Positions 26,197-35,325 of a DNA stretch of 64,000 nt are shown piece after piece. The stretch covers positions 1 through 64,000 of the forward strand of contig CBDHEM010000069.1 in NCBI GenBank assembly GCA_965261955.1. Direction: 5' to 3'. Below the pieces are notes generated by a model, which worked only from the letters and a program-made list of their open reading frames with translations, did not search any database and was not told where the DNA came from. This stretch comes from JABAAI01 sp965261955 (GTDB taxonomy: Bacteria > Spirochaetota > Leptospiria > Leptospirales > Leptonemataceae). Position 1 is the stretch's first letter; each line of letters starts with the position of its first letter. The translations under genes and the position numbers were made by a program.

Positions 26197-27597
26197 ATGA
26201 AAAAATCAGAATATAGTTTGAGTTTACCTAAGTTAGAGTTGCCTCGTAAACCAACTTATATAAAACTAAAAGAAGATATTCCTTTTTTCCATTTTTTTTG
26301 CCAAATAGAAAAAGAGGAGCCCTTTTGCTTTTTACTAGAATCTCTGGAATTAGGAACTAGTCATAATCGTTACAATGTAATCGGCTTTTCTCCTGAAATA
26401 CATATCGAAGCTTTTCGAGATAGCTTAACTTGGTGGAGCATGGGGCAAGCAAAGCAAAAAATATTCACAAAGAATCCTTACGAAACAATTGCTAAATGGG
26501 CACCTAAAAATATTATCTCACGTAATTATGCTGGTGGTTTGGTAGGTTATATAGGCTATGATGCTAGTCATTTTTTTGAACCTATTTTAAAAATCAAAGA
26601 ACATGAGGAATTTCCAACCCTGTGTTTTGGTTTATATATAGATGGAATAATCCATGATAAACTAACCGGAGAAACATTTTATTTTTATTATACAACCAAT
26701 CGGATAGAGAAAATTGAAAAGTGGATCAAAAAAACATCATCAGCCTCTCTATCTTTGACATCCTTTGCTGTAAAAAAAGAAGGTCATTCCTGTACAAAGT
26801 CAGAGCACCAAAAAATGGTACTAACCGTAAAAGAAGAAATACGAGCAGGAAACACCTTTCAGTGTCAGATTGGCTTTCAAGAGAACTATAAAATAAATGG
26901 GAGCCCTCTTTCCTTTTATAATGAGCTTAGACAAATCAATCCTTCTCCTCATATGTATTATTTAAAACTAGACCAAAGAGTTCTGGTGGGTTCTAGTCCT
27001 GAGCTTGTGTTTCGTTTACAGCAAAAAGAAATCGAAAGCTTCCCCTTAGCTGGAACGGTTCGTCGTGGAAAAAATATGGAGGAAGATGTACAACTTGCAC
27101 GACAGCTTTTGAATGACGAAAAAGAGATTGCTGAACATAACATGTTGGTAGACCTTCATCGCAATGATGTGGGAAGAATTTCTCGTTTTACTTCCGTTCG
27201 AGTTAGACATCTGATGGAAGTTAAAAAATTTAGTCATGTCCAACATATATCTAGTGAAGTTGTGAGTCTGATCCAAAAAGGCCATGACATGTTTTCTGGG
27301 TTAGCCGCTGTTTTTCCTGCTGGTACTCTGAGTGGTGCACCTAAAATTGAATCAATGAAGATTATTGAAAGGCTAGAGCAACAGCCACGCGGACCCTATG
27401 GAGGTGCCGTTGGACATTTTGGCTTGAATGGTGATTGTACATTTGCTATCCCCATACGTACTCTTTTTATTCATAAAGAAAATGCTTTTATTCGTGCTTC
27501 AGGGGGAATTGTTTACGACTCTACACCAGAAGCAGAATATGACGAAATTATACGAAAAATGAAGGCCCTCAGTCTTTGCCTAGAAAAGTTCACTTGA
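26197..27597 (+). CDS. trpE: Anthranilate synthase component I
   Basis: 466 residues. Makes anthranilate from chorismate with TrpG. The N-terminal LLES near residues 46-49 is the tryptophan feedback-binding motif. The chorismate-binding domain has GSSPELVFR, PLAGTVRRG, DEKEIAEHNMLVDL, FPAGTLSGAPK, PRGPYGGAVG and IRASGGIVYDS. PAGTLSGAPK and LLES favour TrpE over the related PabB. trpG follows after about 90 bases. Confidence 0.93.
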   Translation: MKKSEYSLSLPKLELPRKPTYIKLKEDIPFFHFFCQIEKEEPFCFLLESLELGTSHNRYNVIGFSPEIHIEAFRDSLTWWSMGQAKQKIFTKNPYETIAKWAPKNIISRNYAGGLVGYIGYDASHFFEPILKIKEHEEFPTLCFGLYIDGIIHDKLTGETFYFYYTTNRIEKIEKWIKKTSSASLSLTSFAVKKEGHSCTKSEHQKMVLTVKEEIRAGNTFQCQIGFQENYKINGSPLSFYNELRQINPSPHMYYLKLDQRVLVGSSPELVFRLQQKEIESFPLAGTVRRGKNMEEDVQLARQLLNDEKEIAEHNMLVDLHRNDVGRISRFTSVRVRHLMEVKKFSHVQHISSEVVSLIQKGHDMFSGLAAVFPAGTLSGAPKIESMKIIERLEQQPRGPYGGAVGHFGLNGDCTFAIPIRTLFIHKENAFIRASGGIVYDSTPEAEYDEIIRKMKALSLCLEKFT

Positions 27598-27685
27598 TTC
27601 TAATCTATACAAAATTGAAATGACATAAGGTGTGCTTTCCTGTGGCAACGAGCTATATTAAAAATACAGTGACAGTATTCCCATT

Positions 27686-28309
27686 ATGAAAGTTCTCATT
27701 ATTGACAATTACGATTCCTTTACTTTTAATCTGTACCAATACGTGGGTGAAATTCTAGAGGATGACAATAAAACATTTCAATTGGATGTGAAGCGTAATG
27801 ATGCGATTTCTTTAGAAGAAATTAGAAATATTGCCTATGAGCGTATTATCATTTCTCCGGGACCGGGAAATCCTATGGATAAAAATTACTTTGGAGTATG
27901 CAGTGATGTGATTGAAAAGATGGGTCCGAAAACCCCTATTTTAGGTATTTGTTTAGGAATGCAAGGTATCGTATACGTTTATGGTGGAAAAATTGAGCAG
28001 GCAAACATACCTATGCATGGTAAAATTAGTCAGATAGAAACTGATGAAAAAGGCATTTTCAAAAGCATACCATCTCAAGTGAAAGCCATGCGCTATCATT
28101 CGCTTGTTGTTTCGCAAAAAGAGTTACCAGAATGTCTATCGGTTTCTGCTTGGACAAATGATACAGAAGAAAAAGTGATTATGGGAATACGCCATGATGT
28201 ATACCCAATAGAAGGAGTACAATTTCATCCGGAGTCTTTTGCAACAGAAGCAGGTCAACAGATGCTTTCTAATTTTATTGGAGTTGATTTCAATGTTCAC
28301 GAACTATAA
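27686..28309 (+). CDS. trpG: Anthranilate synthase component II (glutamine amidotransferase)
   Basis: 207 residues. Provides ammonia to TrpE (and possibly PabB). IDNYDSFTFNLYQY at the N-terminus, ISPGPGNP near 56-63, catalytic Cys89 in GICLGMQ, and the His-x-Glu pair in QFHPES near 177-182. Same strand as trpE; a permease starts 31 bases later. Confidence 0.94.
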   Translation: MKVLIIDNYDSFTFNLYQYVGEILEDDNKTFQLDVKRNDAISLEEIRNIAYERIIISPGPGNPMDKNYFGVCSDVIEKMGPKTPILGICLGMQGIVYVYGGKIEQANIPMHGKISQIETDEKGIFKSIPSQVKAMRYHSLVVSQKELPECLSVSAWTNDTEEKVIMGIRHDVYPIEGVQFHPESFATEAGQQMLSNFIGVDFNVHEL

Positions 28310-28340
28310 ATAATAGTATAAAGTGAAATGATTTGTTTTT

Positions 28341-29720
28341 ATGTTTTCTGGTTTTTTTCTAGAAATTTTCATAGCTTGGCGCTATCTTAGATCTCAAGCA
28401 AAAGTACCTATATTCAATGTGGGTACGCGTGTATCCCTCATTTTTATGGCCATCATGGTCTTTGTTATGGTCATTGTGCTTTCTGTTTTTATTGGTTTTC
28501 AAGAGACTGTACATAAAACCTTACAAAACTCAGGCAATCATCTCACTGTTATGCGAAGAGACGGTAAACCTTTCTATGGATATAAAAAGGTGTTTTCTCG
28601 CTCTCAGCAAAATCATGATTTTTCCAAATATATCCTTCATGCCTTTCCCAGCATTTCGTTAAATGTTCTTTTAGAAAACTATGGGCAATTTGAAGGTAAA
28701 GGGCTTCGTGCCGTACCTTTTCTAAATGCAAAAAAAATAAAAAATGATCCGAAGGCTTTAGATACCCTCTCTTTAGATACCCTCTCTATCGAAGAGAGGG
28801 CAAAATATTTTCCACCCTTAGTTTATTATAATGAAAAATACCTGAAAAAATTTAACAGAGGTAGATACGTAATTTTGGGAAGAGAAATGGCCCGTTATTA
28901 CGGCCTACGATTAGGGGAACGAATACATCTCCTTTTACCCAAAGGGGGCTTTTTAAGTACAGATATTAAAATCAAACAAGAAAGCTTTATTATTGCGGGT
29001 CTTTATCGAACGGGATTCTATGAATTTGATTCAAATTTGATTTTCATGTCTCTCCAAACAGCTCAGAGTGTTTTAAAAATTCCAAGGCAAGCAACGGAAA
29101 TGATTTTTCAATTAGAAAATTTAGATAATATAGAACAGACCAAAAAGATTCTCCACGAAGATATTCTCCATCCTCGTTTTAGCTATTTTATACGAACTAT
29201 ATATGAAGAGCGTGGCAACTTTTTAGCTGCTTTACAACTAGAAAAGACTTTAATGATGGTGATACTAAGTTTACTGATTGTAGCTGGTGCTGCTGGTATT
29301 TGGGTAACTGTACGTCTACTTATTAAGGCTAGAGAAAAAAGCATTGGGATGTTGCGTACCATGGGTATGTCTAGACGATCACTTATTTTTATATTTACAG
29401 CTCACTCTATGTTCATTGGCTTTTTATCCGCTGCTATTGGTGGTTCTCTTGGAATTTATACTGCAAATCGAATGGAGACACTAATCATTCTAATCGAAGA
29501 CACAATCAATGGCTTGTGCAATGCTGTTTGGTACCAATGTGCTGAAATCGAGCTTGTACCAAAAAATATTTATTATTTTGATCATATTCCTATACAAGCA
29601 GAAATGGGTGTTATACTGGGCATTGCCCTTAGTACTCTTATATTAAGTGGTTTAGCTGGTTATTTTCCTGCAAGAATAGCTGCCCATCTCGATCCTGTTG
29701 TATGTATACGGAGCGAATAA
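28341..29720 (+). CDS. LolC/LolE-type ABC permease (FtsX fold)
   Basis: 459 residues. Membrane part of a lipoprotein-releasing system. N-terminal helix near 25-50 (VSLIFMAIMVFVMVIVLSVF), a long periplasmic domain to about 300, then three helices near 305-330, 350-380 and 420-445; the last part holds the FtsX motif KSIGMLRTMGMSRRSL. N-terminal pattern FIAWRYLRSQ matches LolC/E (IGLRYLRSR). Its ATPase is not adjacent; a LolD-like gene lies at 4758. A short in-frame duplication (LDTLSLDTLS, 28763-28790) is visible. No second permease is seen, so it may be a homodimer (LolF-like) or pair with a gene elsewhere. Confidence 0.82.
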   Translation: MFSGFFLEIFIAWRYLRSQAKVPIFNVGTRVSLIFMAIMVFVMVIVLSVFIGFQETVHKTLQNSGNHLTVMRRDGKPFYGYKKVFSRSQQNHDFSKYILHAFPSISLNVLLENYGQFEGKGLRAVPFLNAKKIKNDPKALDTLSLDTLSIEERAKYFPPLVYYNEKYLKKFNRGRYVILGREMARYYGLRLGERIHLLLPKGGFLSTDIKIKQESFIIAGLYRTGFYEFDSNLIFMSLQTAQSVLKIPRQATEMIFQLENLDNIEQTKKILHEDILHPRFSYFIRTIYEERGNFLAALQLEKTLMMVILSLLIVAGAAGIWVTVRLLIKAREKSIGMLRTMGMSRRSLIFIFTAHSMFIGFLSAAIGGSLGIYTANRMETLIILIEDTINGLCNAVWYQCAEIELVPKNIYYFDHIPIQAEMGVILGIALSTLILSGLAGYFPARIAAHLDPVVCIRSE

Positions 29721-29751
29721 TTCAGGCAATCGAATCATATAGCGAGAATAG

Positions 29752-30711
29752 TTGAAATCATCAAAAAAAGTAAATTATTTGTGTATAGTTTGGGTCATGA
29801 ATTCTGTTTGCTTTTCGCCATTCATTTGGGGAAATCCAGTAGCAGAAAAAAAAAGATATGAGAAAAAATATTTCTCACGTATTTCTCTAGGGGATGACTT
29901 TTTTAAAAAGAAAAATTATGATCTTGCTCAGATTGAATACCAAAGAGAATTAAAGTATAGTGATTTAAATAAAAATAAACGTGAAAGAGTGCAGAGCAAA
30001 CTGGCACTTAGTTTTTTATATCAGGGGCAATTTGCAGAAGCTCTGGAAGCCACTCAATCTATAACAAAAGGAGACGTTTCTTTTCAAAAACTTTATTTAG
30101 GTATGTTTGCTGCTTTGAAACTAGGTTGGTTGCCTCTTGCTCAACGCAAAGAAAGAGAAATTCTGGCTCTACCCATGGTAACGCCTCTCCAAAAAGAACA
30201 GACTCTTTTACTAGGAGGTTCTGTTTATATAGAAAAAAGAAATTATAACAGGGTTCACAATTTTTATGGGCAACTTCAGAAAAAGAGTAAAGATAAAGGC
30301 ATACGGCAAAAAAGTGGTCAGCTTTTATCTGCTCTACAAAGGTATGAAAAAAAACCTAAGAAAAATCCTTGGCTTTCGGCTAGCTTGTCTACGATTTTGC
30401 CGGGTAGTGGATATTTTTATTCCTCTCATTATGCAGATGGTATCATGGCTTTTTTTTTCAATGTGGCTTTTCTTGGATCGGCCCTTGTACTTTATGATCT
30501 AGAAAACACTGCTGGACGTCCTCATTATGCTTCTATAGGTATGGGGCTAGTTGGATTGAATTTTTATGTAGCTAACATAGGGGGGAGTATGCAGTCTGCA
30601 AGGCGCTACAATCATTTTCAAACGCGTGTTTTTCATCAAGAGATACGAGATTCTTTTTTTAATACAAGTTCCATAGAAAAGACCATAGAAAAGACCATAA
30701 AAATTCCATAA
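29752..30711 (+). CDS. Exported TPR-like membrane-associated protein
   Basis: 319 residues, start TTG at 29752. N-terminal hydrophobic segment (YLCIVWVMNSVCFSPFIWG) suggests a signal peptide. Residues 45-190 are helical with TPR-like spacing (AEALEATQSI, LAQIEYQREL). The C-terminal part has WLSASLSTILPGSGYFYSSHYADG followed by two hydrophobic segments (FFFNVAFLGSALVLYDL, IGMGLVGLNFYVANIGG). The P-G-S/A-G-x-x-Y-x-x-x-x-x-D-G pattern is common in envelope proteins of unknown role. It follows the Lol-type permease by about 30 bases, so a role in envelope maintenance is possible. Function unknown. Confidence 0.65.
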   Translation: MKSSKKVNYLCIVWVMNSVCFSPFIWGNPVAEKKRYEKKYFSRISLGDDFFKKKNYDLAQIEYQRELKYSDLNKNKRERVQSKLALSFLYQGQFAEALEATQSITKGDVSFQKLYLGMFAALKLGWLPLAQRKEREILALPMVTPLQKEQTLLLGGSVYIEKRNYNRVHNFYGQLQKKSKDKGIRQKSGQLLSALQRYEKKPKKNPWLSASLSTILPGSGYFYSSHYADGIMAFFFNVAFLGSALVLYDLENTAGRPHYASIGMGLVGLNFYVANIGGSMQSARRYNHFQTRVFHQEIRDSFFNTSSIEKTIEKTIKIP

Positions 30712-30752
30712 AAAATTCATAGAAGTTCCATAGAAAAGTCATAGAAAAGATA
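30672..30752 (+). repeat. Short direct repeats (CATAGAAAAG type)
   Basis: CCATAGAAAAGA and variants recur five or more times across the 3' end of the TPR-like gene and the following spacer. The last residues (SIEKTIEKTIKIP) come from this slippage. Beyond it, 30753-30924 shows only a decayed MITE-like end (CCGTAACAGTCCC at 30842-30854). Confidence 0.7.
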
Positions 30753-30924
30753 AGTGGAATATTATTTTGAGTGCGCAGGTCTTTAGCAAAGTAGTTGTAC
30801 GGAGAAAAATTTTTTTGATTGTATCCTGTTTAATGTATATTCCGTAACAGTCCCTTCATAGATGCTATGGGTTTCTATTCCAAAAATATAAAATATATTT
30901 GATGCCATCTGATCAAAAGATTTC

Positions 30925-31443
30925 ATGGTCGCTACGATGGAAGAAATTTGTAATAGAGATGATCTTAGTCATCATAATTTTCACACTGGTCATTGTTATG
31001 GATGTAATCCTGAAAATGAATATGGTTTACAGTTAAAAATTTTATATGACAAAAAAAATGCACGCACATATATTTTTGAATACATATTTTCTAAATATCA
31101 AGAAGGACTTTGGGGTTATGTTCATGGTGGAGTTTTAGCTAGTATATTTGATGAATTACAAGGGGCACTATGTCATTATTTGGGTTACAGGGTCATGACA
31201 AAAAAAATAGATATTTTGTATCTAAAGGCTACTCCCATAAAGCAACCTGTTCATTTTCAATCTTCTTTTGTTATCAAAGGGAAAAAAACTTTGGAGACGC
31301 GTGCGATTGCAAATGCCTCATGGTATATACTACCGGATCGTATTTTGAAAAGGCTTTTGAAGGGAAAAAATTTCCAAGCTTTTCAGGACTTTCAAGACAA
31401 TTGGGATTCTTATCATTCAAAAGGAAATACAAAAATAAAATAA
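30925..31443 (+). CDS. PaaI-like hotdog-fold thioesterase
   Basis: 172 residues. Hotdog motif YVHGGVLASIFDELQGAL near 63-80 with the catalytic acidic residue in FDE, typical of acyl-CoA thioesterases of the PaaI/4HBT group. A Cys-containing segment CYGCNPENEYGL near 25-36 is also usual for this subgroup (C-F-x-C-G-x-x-N-x-x-G-L). Start ATG 30925; ATG 30937 is an alternative. Soluble. Substrate unknown. Confidence 0.8.
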   Translation: MVATMEEICNRDDLSHHNFHTGHCYGCNPENEYGLQLKILYDKKNARTYIFEYIFSKYQEGLWGYVHGGVLASIFDELQGALCHYLGYRVMTKKIDILYLKATPIKQPVHFQSSFVIKGKKTLETRAIANASWYILPDRILKRLLKGKNFQAFQDFQDNWDSYHSKGNTKIK

Positions 31444-31453
31444 ATAAATTTGC

Positions 31454-32224
31454 CTAGTATGGCCTTTGGCCTCTCCAATTTCCGGGAGGATCATAGTTAC
31501 AGACCCAAACTTCGTCCAAACCACATCGACTTATCCCACAACCCACCCGTAGAGATGTTTTCCAAACAAGCTGTGTGTAATGTCCGCAGACACCATTACA
31601 AGAATTTTTTTGATAATTGTAATTTTGAATTTCGTTGTACCAAGCTTTTACCACGTCAATAGGTAACATACGGATAGATCTAGACCAAGCTAAATTTTCC
31701 CCATATTTTTTAGTATTTTTCCCCAGATGAGAGCGGTGCTTCATCTTACACCCATACTTTTTTTTTAGAAAGATAGCCCATTTTTGAGCGTATGTCGCAA
31801 TTTTAGAATCCCATATTAAATTAGGGAGGGCAACCGGGGCTTTTTTTCGATAAAAATTGTGAGCATTGGTGATACCCTTTAGTGCATTTGGTTCAGGGCC
31901 TGTGCTTTGTTTATATTGTATTTTGGAATTTCGAAGCCAAGGCTTAAGTAAATTTTGTCCTTTTTCATTATATAAAAGAGAAGGATTAATTTGTTTACCA
32001 TTAACAAAAAGTTTGTGGTTAGACTTTCGAACCTTCCGTTCTAGTCTTTTAACTTTGACCCTTTTCCCATCTTCATTGTAGTAAGACCAATTTCTTTTCA
32101 GATAAGATACAATTGTATCAATGTCTTTTTTGGGATATGAGAAAAGGGGTATTGTTGATATGAAAAAAAATATGATACAGAAAAAAAGAAATAAGCTATT
32201 ACAATATAATTTTTTATTTTTCAT
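31454..32224 (-). CDS. Secreted CAP-domain (SCP/PR-1) protein
   Basis: About 256 residues. Signal-like segment NSLFLFFCIIFFFISTIPLF after MKNKKLYC, so ATG 32224 is chosen; an upstream ATG would add nine residues. The CAP domain covers the last about 150 residues: NAHNFYRKKA, LIWDSKIATYAQKWA, GENLAWS, VKAWYNEI, CGHYTQLVWKTSLRVGCG and VCNYDPPGNW. The His and Glu residues of the CAP cavity are present. Bacterial CAP proteins are exported and of varied function. The first 100 residues include a Lys-rich part not recognised. Convergent to the thioesterase with 10 bases between. Confidence 0.85.
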   Translation of the reverse strand: MKNKKLYCNSLFLFFCIIFFFISTIPLFSYPKKDIDTIVSYLKRNWSYYNEDGKRVKVKRLERKVRKSNHKLFVNGKQINPSLLYNEKGQNLLKPWLRNSKIQYKQSTGPEPNALKGITNAHNFYRKKAPVALPNLIWDSKIATYAQKWAIFLKKKYGCKMKHRSHLGKNTKKYGENLAWSRSIRMLPIDVVKAWYNEIQNYNYQKNSCNGVCGHYTQLVWKTSLRVGCGISRCGLDEVWVCNYDPPGNWRGQRPY

Positions 32225-32294
32225 AATAGGCAGATTCAGGTAACAAAACATACGTATCTTTGCACTAGGCTAAAGCTATTTTATAATACAATAC

Positions 32295-32422
32295 TGACCT
32301 TCCCCCAATATTTTGTACAGTCGTTTTTAGCTTTTTTTTCATTAAGTATCATATTAAGCAGCATAGTATTCTTCCTCAGATTTGATAGGGCTCTTATATC
32401 CTAAAAATGAATGTTTTCTATA
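32295..32422 (-). mobile_element. IS3 end fragment
   Basis: About 128 bases of the orfB end of the IS3 element, starting with TGACCTTCCCCC at 32295 and running through the text GATAGGGCTCTTATATCCTA. It is cut by an IS5-family element that begins at 32423 after TATA (32419-32422). Confidence 0.85.
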
Positions 32423-32930
32423 TAGTCAGCCTTGAAAAACCAGAATACTATGGATATTTCGCATTTATAAGCTATTCTGAAGTAAAAAGTAGTACCCATA
32501 ATCGCAAGGTTTTGCGAAAAGGTGTTCAAAAGCTTGTGTTTTTCAAGCATTATTTTTTAGAGCTTCCCTATGTTAGCTCAAAAAAAAAATGATTATCAAA
32601 GAGACTTGTTTAAGACGAATTTGGAAGGTATGCTCAATCATAATGAGCCCTTATTTCGTTTAGCTCAGAAAATAGATTGGAAAAAGTTTGATACTGAATT
32701 TGGTAAACTCTATTGTCCTGACAACGGCCGCCCAGCCAAGTCAACCCGCTTGATGGTAGGACTGCATTACTTAAAAGCCACATTTAATGAAAGTGATGAA
32801 ACTGTTTTAGATAAATGGGTTCAAAATGTCTATTGGCAACACTTTTGCGGATACCAAGAATTCCAGCAGGAAGCTCCTTGTGATCACAGCACATTAAGCA
32901 GATGGCGTAAGCGTATAAAATCTAAAGGGA
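32423..32930 (+). mobile_element. IS5-family element, 5' part
   Basis: Begins with TAGTCAGCCTTGAAAAACCAG, the transposase-proximal inverted repeat, preceded by TATA. Contains the start of the transposase gene and is interrupted at 32930/32931 by an IS3 copy; the rest of the IS5 is missing on the far side (34230 on is repeat DNA). Confidence 0.88.
32570..32930 (+). pseudogene. IS5-family transposase, N-terminal third
   Basis: Starts MLAQKKNDYQRDLF and matches the intact protein through STLSRWRKRIKSKGM, then IS3 sequence takes over. None of the three catalytic acidic residues is encoded. AGAG lies just before the ATG. Confidence 0.88.
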
Positions 32931-32977
32931 TGACCTTCCCCCAATATTTTGTACAGTCCTTTTTAGCTTTTTTTTCA

Positions 32978-33883
32978 TTAAGCAGCATAGTATTCTTTCC
33001 CAAATTTGATAGGACTCTTATATCCTAAAAATGAATGTTTTCTACGCCTATTATAAAATACCTCAATATACTCAAAAATATTTCTCCTAACTTCAAATAT
33101 ATTTAGATATGTATTTTTATATACCTCCTCTATTTTCAAACTTCCAAAAAAAGACTCCGCAACAGCATTATCATAACAGTTACTTTTGCGGCTCATACTG
33201 GATACAAATCCATATTTATCAAGCTTGCTCTTAAATTGATAACTCGCGTATTGACTTCCCCTGTCAGAATGAAAAATCAGACCCTTCTTAGGCTTATTTT
33301 GAGGGCTTATTTTGAGGGCTTATTTTGAGCAACGGCTCTGTCCAAAGCTTCTATGCAAAACTTCTAGGACCATTTCTGTTCTCATGTGATCTGTAAGAGA
33401 CCAACTAACTATTTTTCTGCTACATAAATCAAGTATCACACATAGATATAACCAACCTACGGCTGATTTAATGTAAGTGATATCAGAAACCCAGACCTTA
33501 TTAGGTTCAAGGATATTAAATTCCTGCCCTAATAGGTTCTTAGAAATAGGGTAAGCATGAGCTGAATTTGTAGTCAGAACCTTGAATTTAGGCTTAATTT
33601 GGGCAGAAAGTCCTATATTTCTCATAACTTTAGCTACCCTATTTTCTGAAATCTTACATCCCATATCATGCAATTCTGACGTAATCCTTGGAGAGCCATA
33701 AATACCCTTAAACTTATGAAAAATATCTCTAATCATATTTTCAAGTTTTTGTGTCTCGAAAGCCCTTTTACTTGTTTTATGTTTTACCCAAACATTAAAA
33801 CCGCTCCTTGAAATTGTTAATAAAGAGCACATTTTCTGCACAGGAAATGAGGAGCGATGTTTCTTAATAAATTGAAACTTCAT
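32978..33883 (-). pseudogene. IS3-family orfB, frameshifted in the middle
   Basis: N-terminal 170 residues are intact (MKFQFIKKHR...SDITY...LTDHMRTEMV), and so are the last 72 (MSRKSNCYDNAVAESFFG...). Between them, at 33297-33330, GGGCTTATTTTGA is repeated three times and other short insertions occur near 33346-33362. The frame is lost between the first and second acidic residues. Confidence 0.82.
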
Positions 33884-34175
33884 TTCTGTGGTTTTATGAA
33901 AATGGCTACCGACTTTTTTAAGATATCCCTTTCTTGACGAAGCTCAGAACACTCTTTGCGAAGCCTAGATAATTCCGCCTCTATAGAACGATTAGGATCA
34001 GAGTTATTAAACTCATATTTTCTACGCCATTTATAGAGTGTAGTTTCAGATACCTCAAAAGCTTCACTGACCTCTTTTGCTAAAAGCTTATTTTTGATCC
34101 AGTAGTCTATACCCTATTCTTCTTAAATTGTTCATCATAGCGTTTAGCTGACGCCTTGATAGTGTTTGTTTCCAT
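33880..34175 (-). pseudogene. IS3-family orfA, broken
   Basis: Start METNTIKASAKRYDEQFKK and end RLRKE-ELRQERDILKK are recognisable. Extra bases at about 34105-34120 produce an in-frame TAG before DYWIKNK. Its stop overlaps the orfB start as ATGA. Confidence 0.75.
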
Positions 34176-34229
34176 GTTTTCTTCCTCCATAATGTAAAGT
34201 GGACTGTCCACTCTTTTGGGGGAAGGTCA

Positions 34230-35050
34230 GCTCCACATGGAAAACAAGCGAAGCTGGAAGGTTATCTTCGTAGGCTTTGCGTTGGTAGCTTTCCTATGTA
34301 AAGAGAGCTTACCTGTGGTAGGCTTTGCTGGAGCAAAGCTAGGGCAAAGATAGAGCAAAGCTCCCGATTCTGAGGGCGCGAAAAAGGCGAGGCTTCACAT
34401 GGGAAACAAGTGAAGCTGGAAGGTTATCTTGGGAAGATTTGCGATTGAAGGCTTTGCGAGTGGAAAGTTTGCTCTCTAAAGAGAGCGCGAAAAAGGCGAG
34501 GCTCCACATGGGAAACAAGCGAAGCGTGGGAGGTTATCTTGGGAAGAATGCGTTCGTGGAAAGCTCCTCCTATCCAAAGCCTGTGATTATAAGCCTCACA
34601 AAAAACCAAAGGGCCTTTTTCCGCACCCTTCCAGAAGCGCCGCTTTTATCGCAAAAACAAGCGAAGCTTGTTTTATCCACAAAGCCTGTTTTTATCCACG
34701 CCTCTAGCTTGTTTTATCTACCAAATCCCGTTTTTATCCACAACTCTGGCGCATTTTTATCCAAAGCCGGTCCTCACCAGAATCGCCGCTTCTATCACAA
34801 AAACAAGCGAAGCTTGTTTTATCTAACAAAGCCTGTTTTTATCCACGACTCCGGCTTATTTTTATCCAAAGTCCGGTCCTCACCAGAATCGCCGCTTCCA
34901 TCACAAAAATAAGCAAAGCTTGTTTTTACCCACTGGCTTATTTCAACGAAAAGAGAGACCGTTTGTGGGAGGCTTGCTTGGTAGGGTTGCTTGGGAAGTT
35001 TGCCTATGTAAAGGGAGGCTTTGCTGGAGCAAAGCATCCGATATTTAAGG
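34230..35050 (-). repeat. Hairpin-bearing repeat block, inverted orientation
   Basis: Carries AAACAAGCGAAGCTTGTTTT (the reverse complement of the palindrome of 15690-16370) near 34653-34674, 34800-34822 and variants, plus CACATGGGAAACAAGCGAAGC twice and AATCGCCGCTT(C/T)(C/T)ATC. The GCAAAGC phrases of 16371-16975 also recur. Frames of up to 157 codons pass through it and only translate the repeats. 35051-35187 shows nothing else. Confidence 0.75.
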
Positions 35051-35187
35051 GTGCGAAAAAATATCAAAAAATTAAACTCTGGTTTTACCCCTATCTCACG
35101 CCCATATGTATGTCATCATACGAAACGAATAAAAGTCAGTAGGGATATTATTTTCAGAACACTATTATGTATTGCGCATCTAAACAG

Positions 35188-35294
35188 GGGGCTGTTACAA
35201 AATACAAAATAACAGAAAGTTAACCTGCTAAAATGCTTTCAATCAGTAATTCGTAGCATGCTATTTGCAATGATTTATATTTTACAGCAGTCCC
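35188..35294. repeat. MITE-like element, copy C
   Basis: 107 bp. Left end GGGGCTGTTACAAAATACAAA, right end ATTTTACAGCAGTCCC. Internal GCAATGATTTATATTT resembles copy E. It lies 31 bases upstream of the ModC-like gene and may contribute to its promoter. Confidence 0.8.
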
Positions 35295-35325
35295 ATGAAA
35301 CACAAAAAACTATACTAAAACGATT

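Larger units (their letters stand above)
32931..34229 (-). mobile_element. IS3-family element, complete ends, decayed
   Basis: TGACCTTCCCCC at 32931 and GGGGGAAGGTCA ending at 34229. Carries orfB and orfA, both broken. It lies inside the IS5 copy on its left, but the right flank is repeat DNA, as at the 743-2016 copy in mirror image. This pattern points to recombination between IS copies. Confidence 0.87.

Noticed and set aside
26197..27597. PabB (aminodeoxychorismate synthase) instead of TrpE
   Set aside because: The LLES tryptophan-binding motif and FPAGTLSGAPK favour TrpE, with trpG next to it.
34439..34912. 157-codon frame
   Set aside because: Lies fully within the hairpin repeat block; the residues HKNKRSLF recur because of the palindrome AACAAGCGAAGCTTGTTT.
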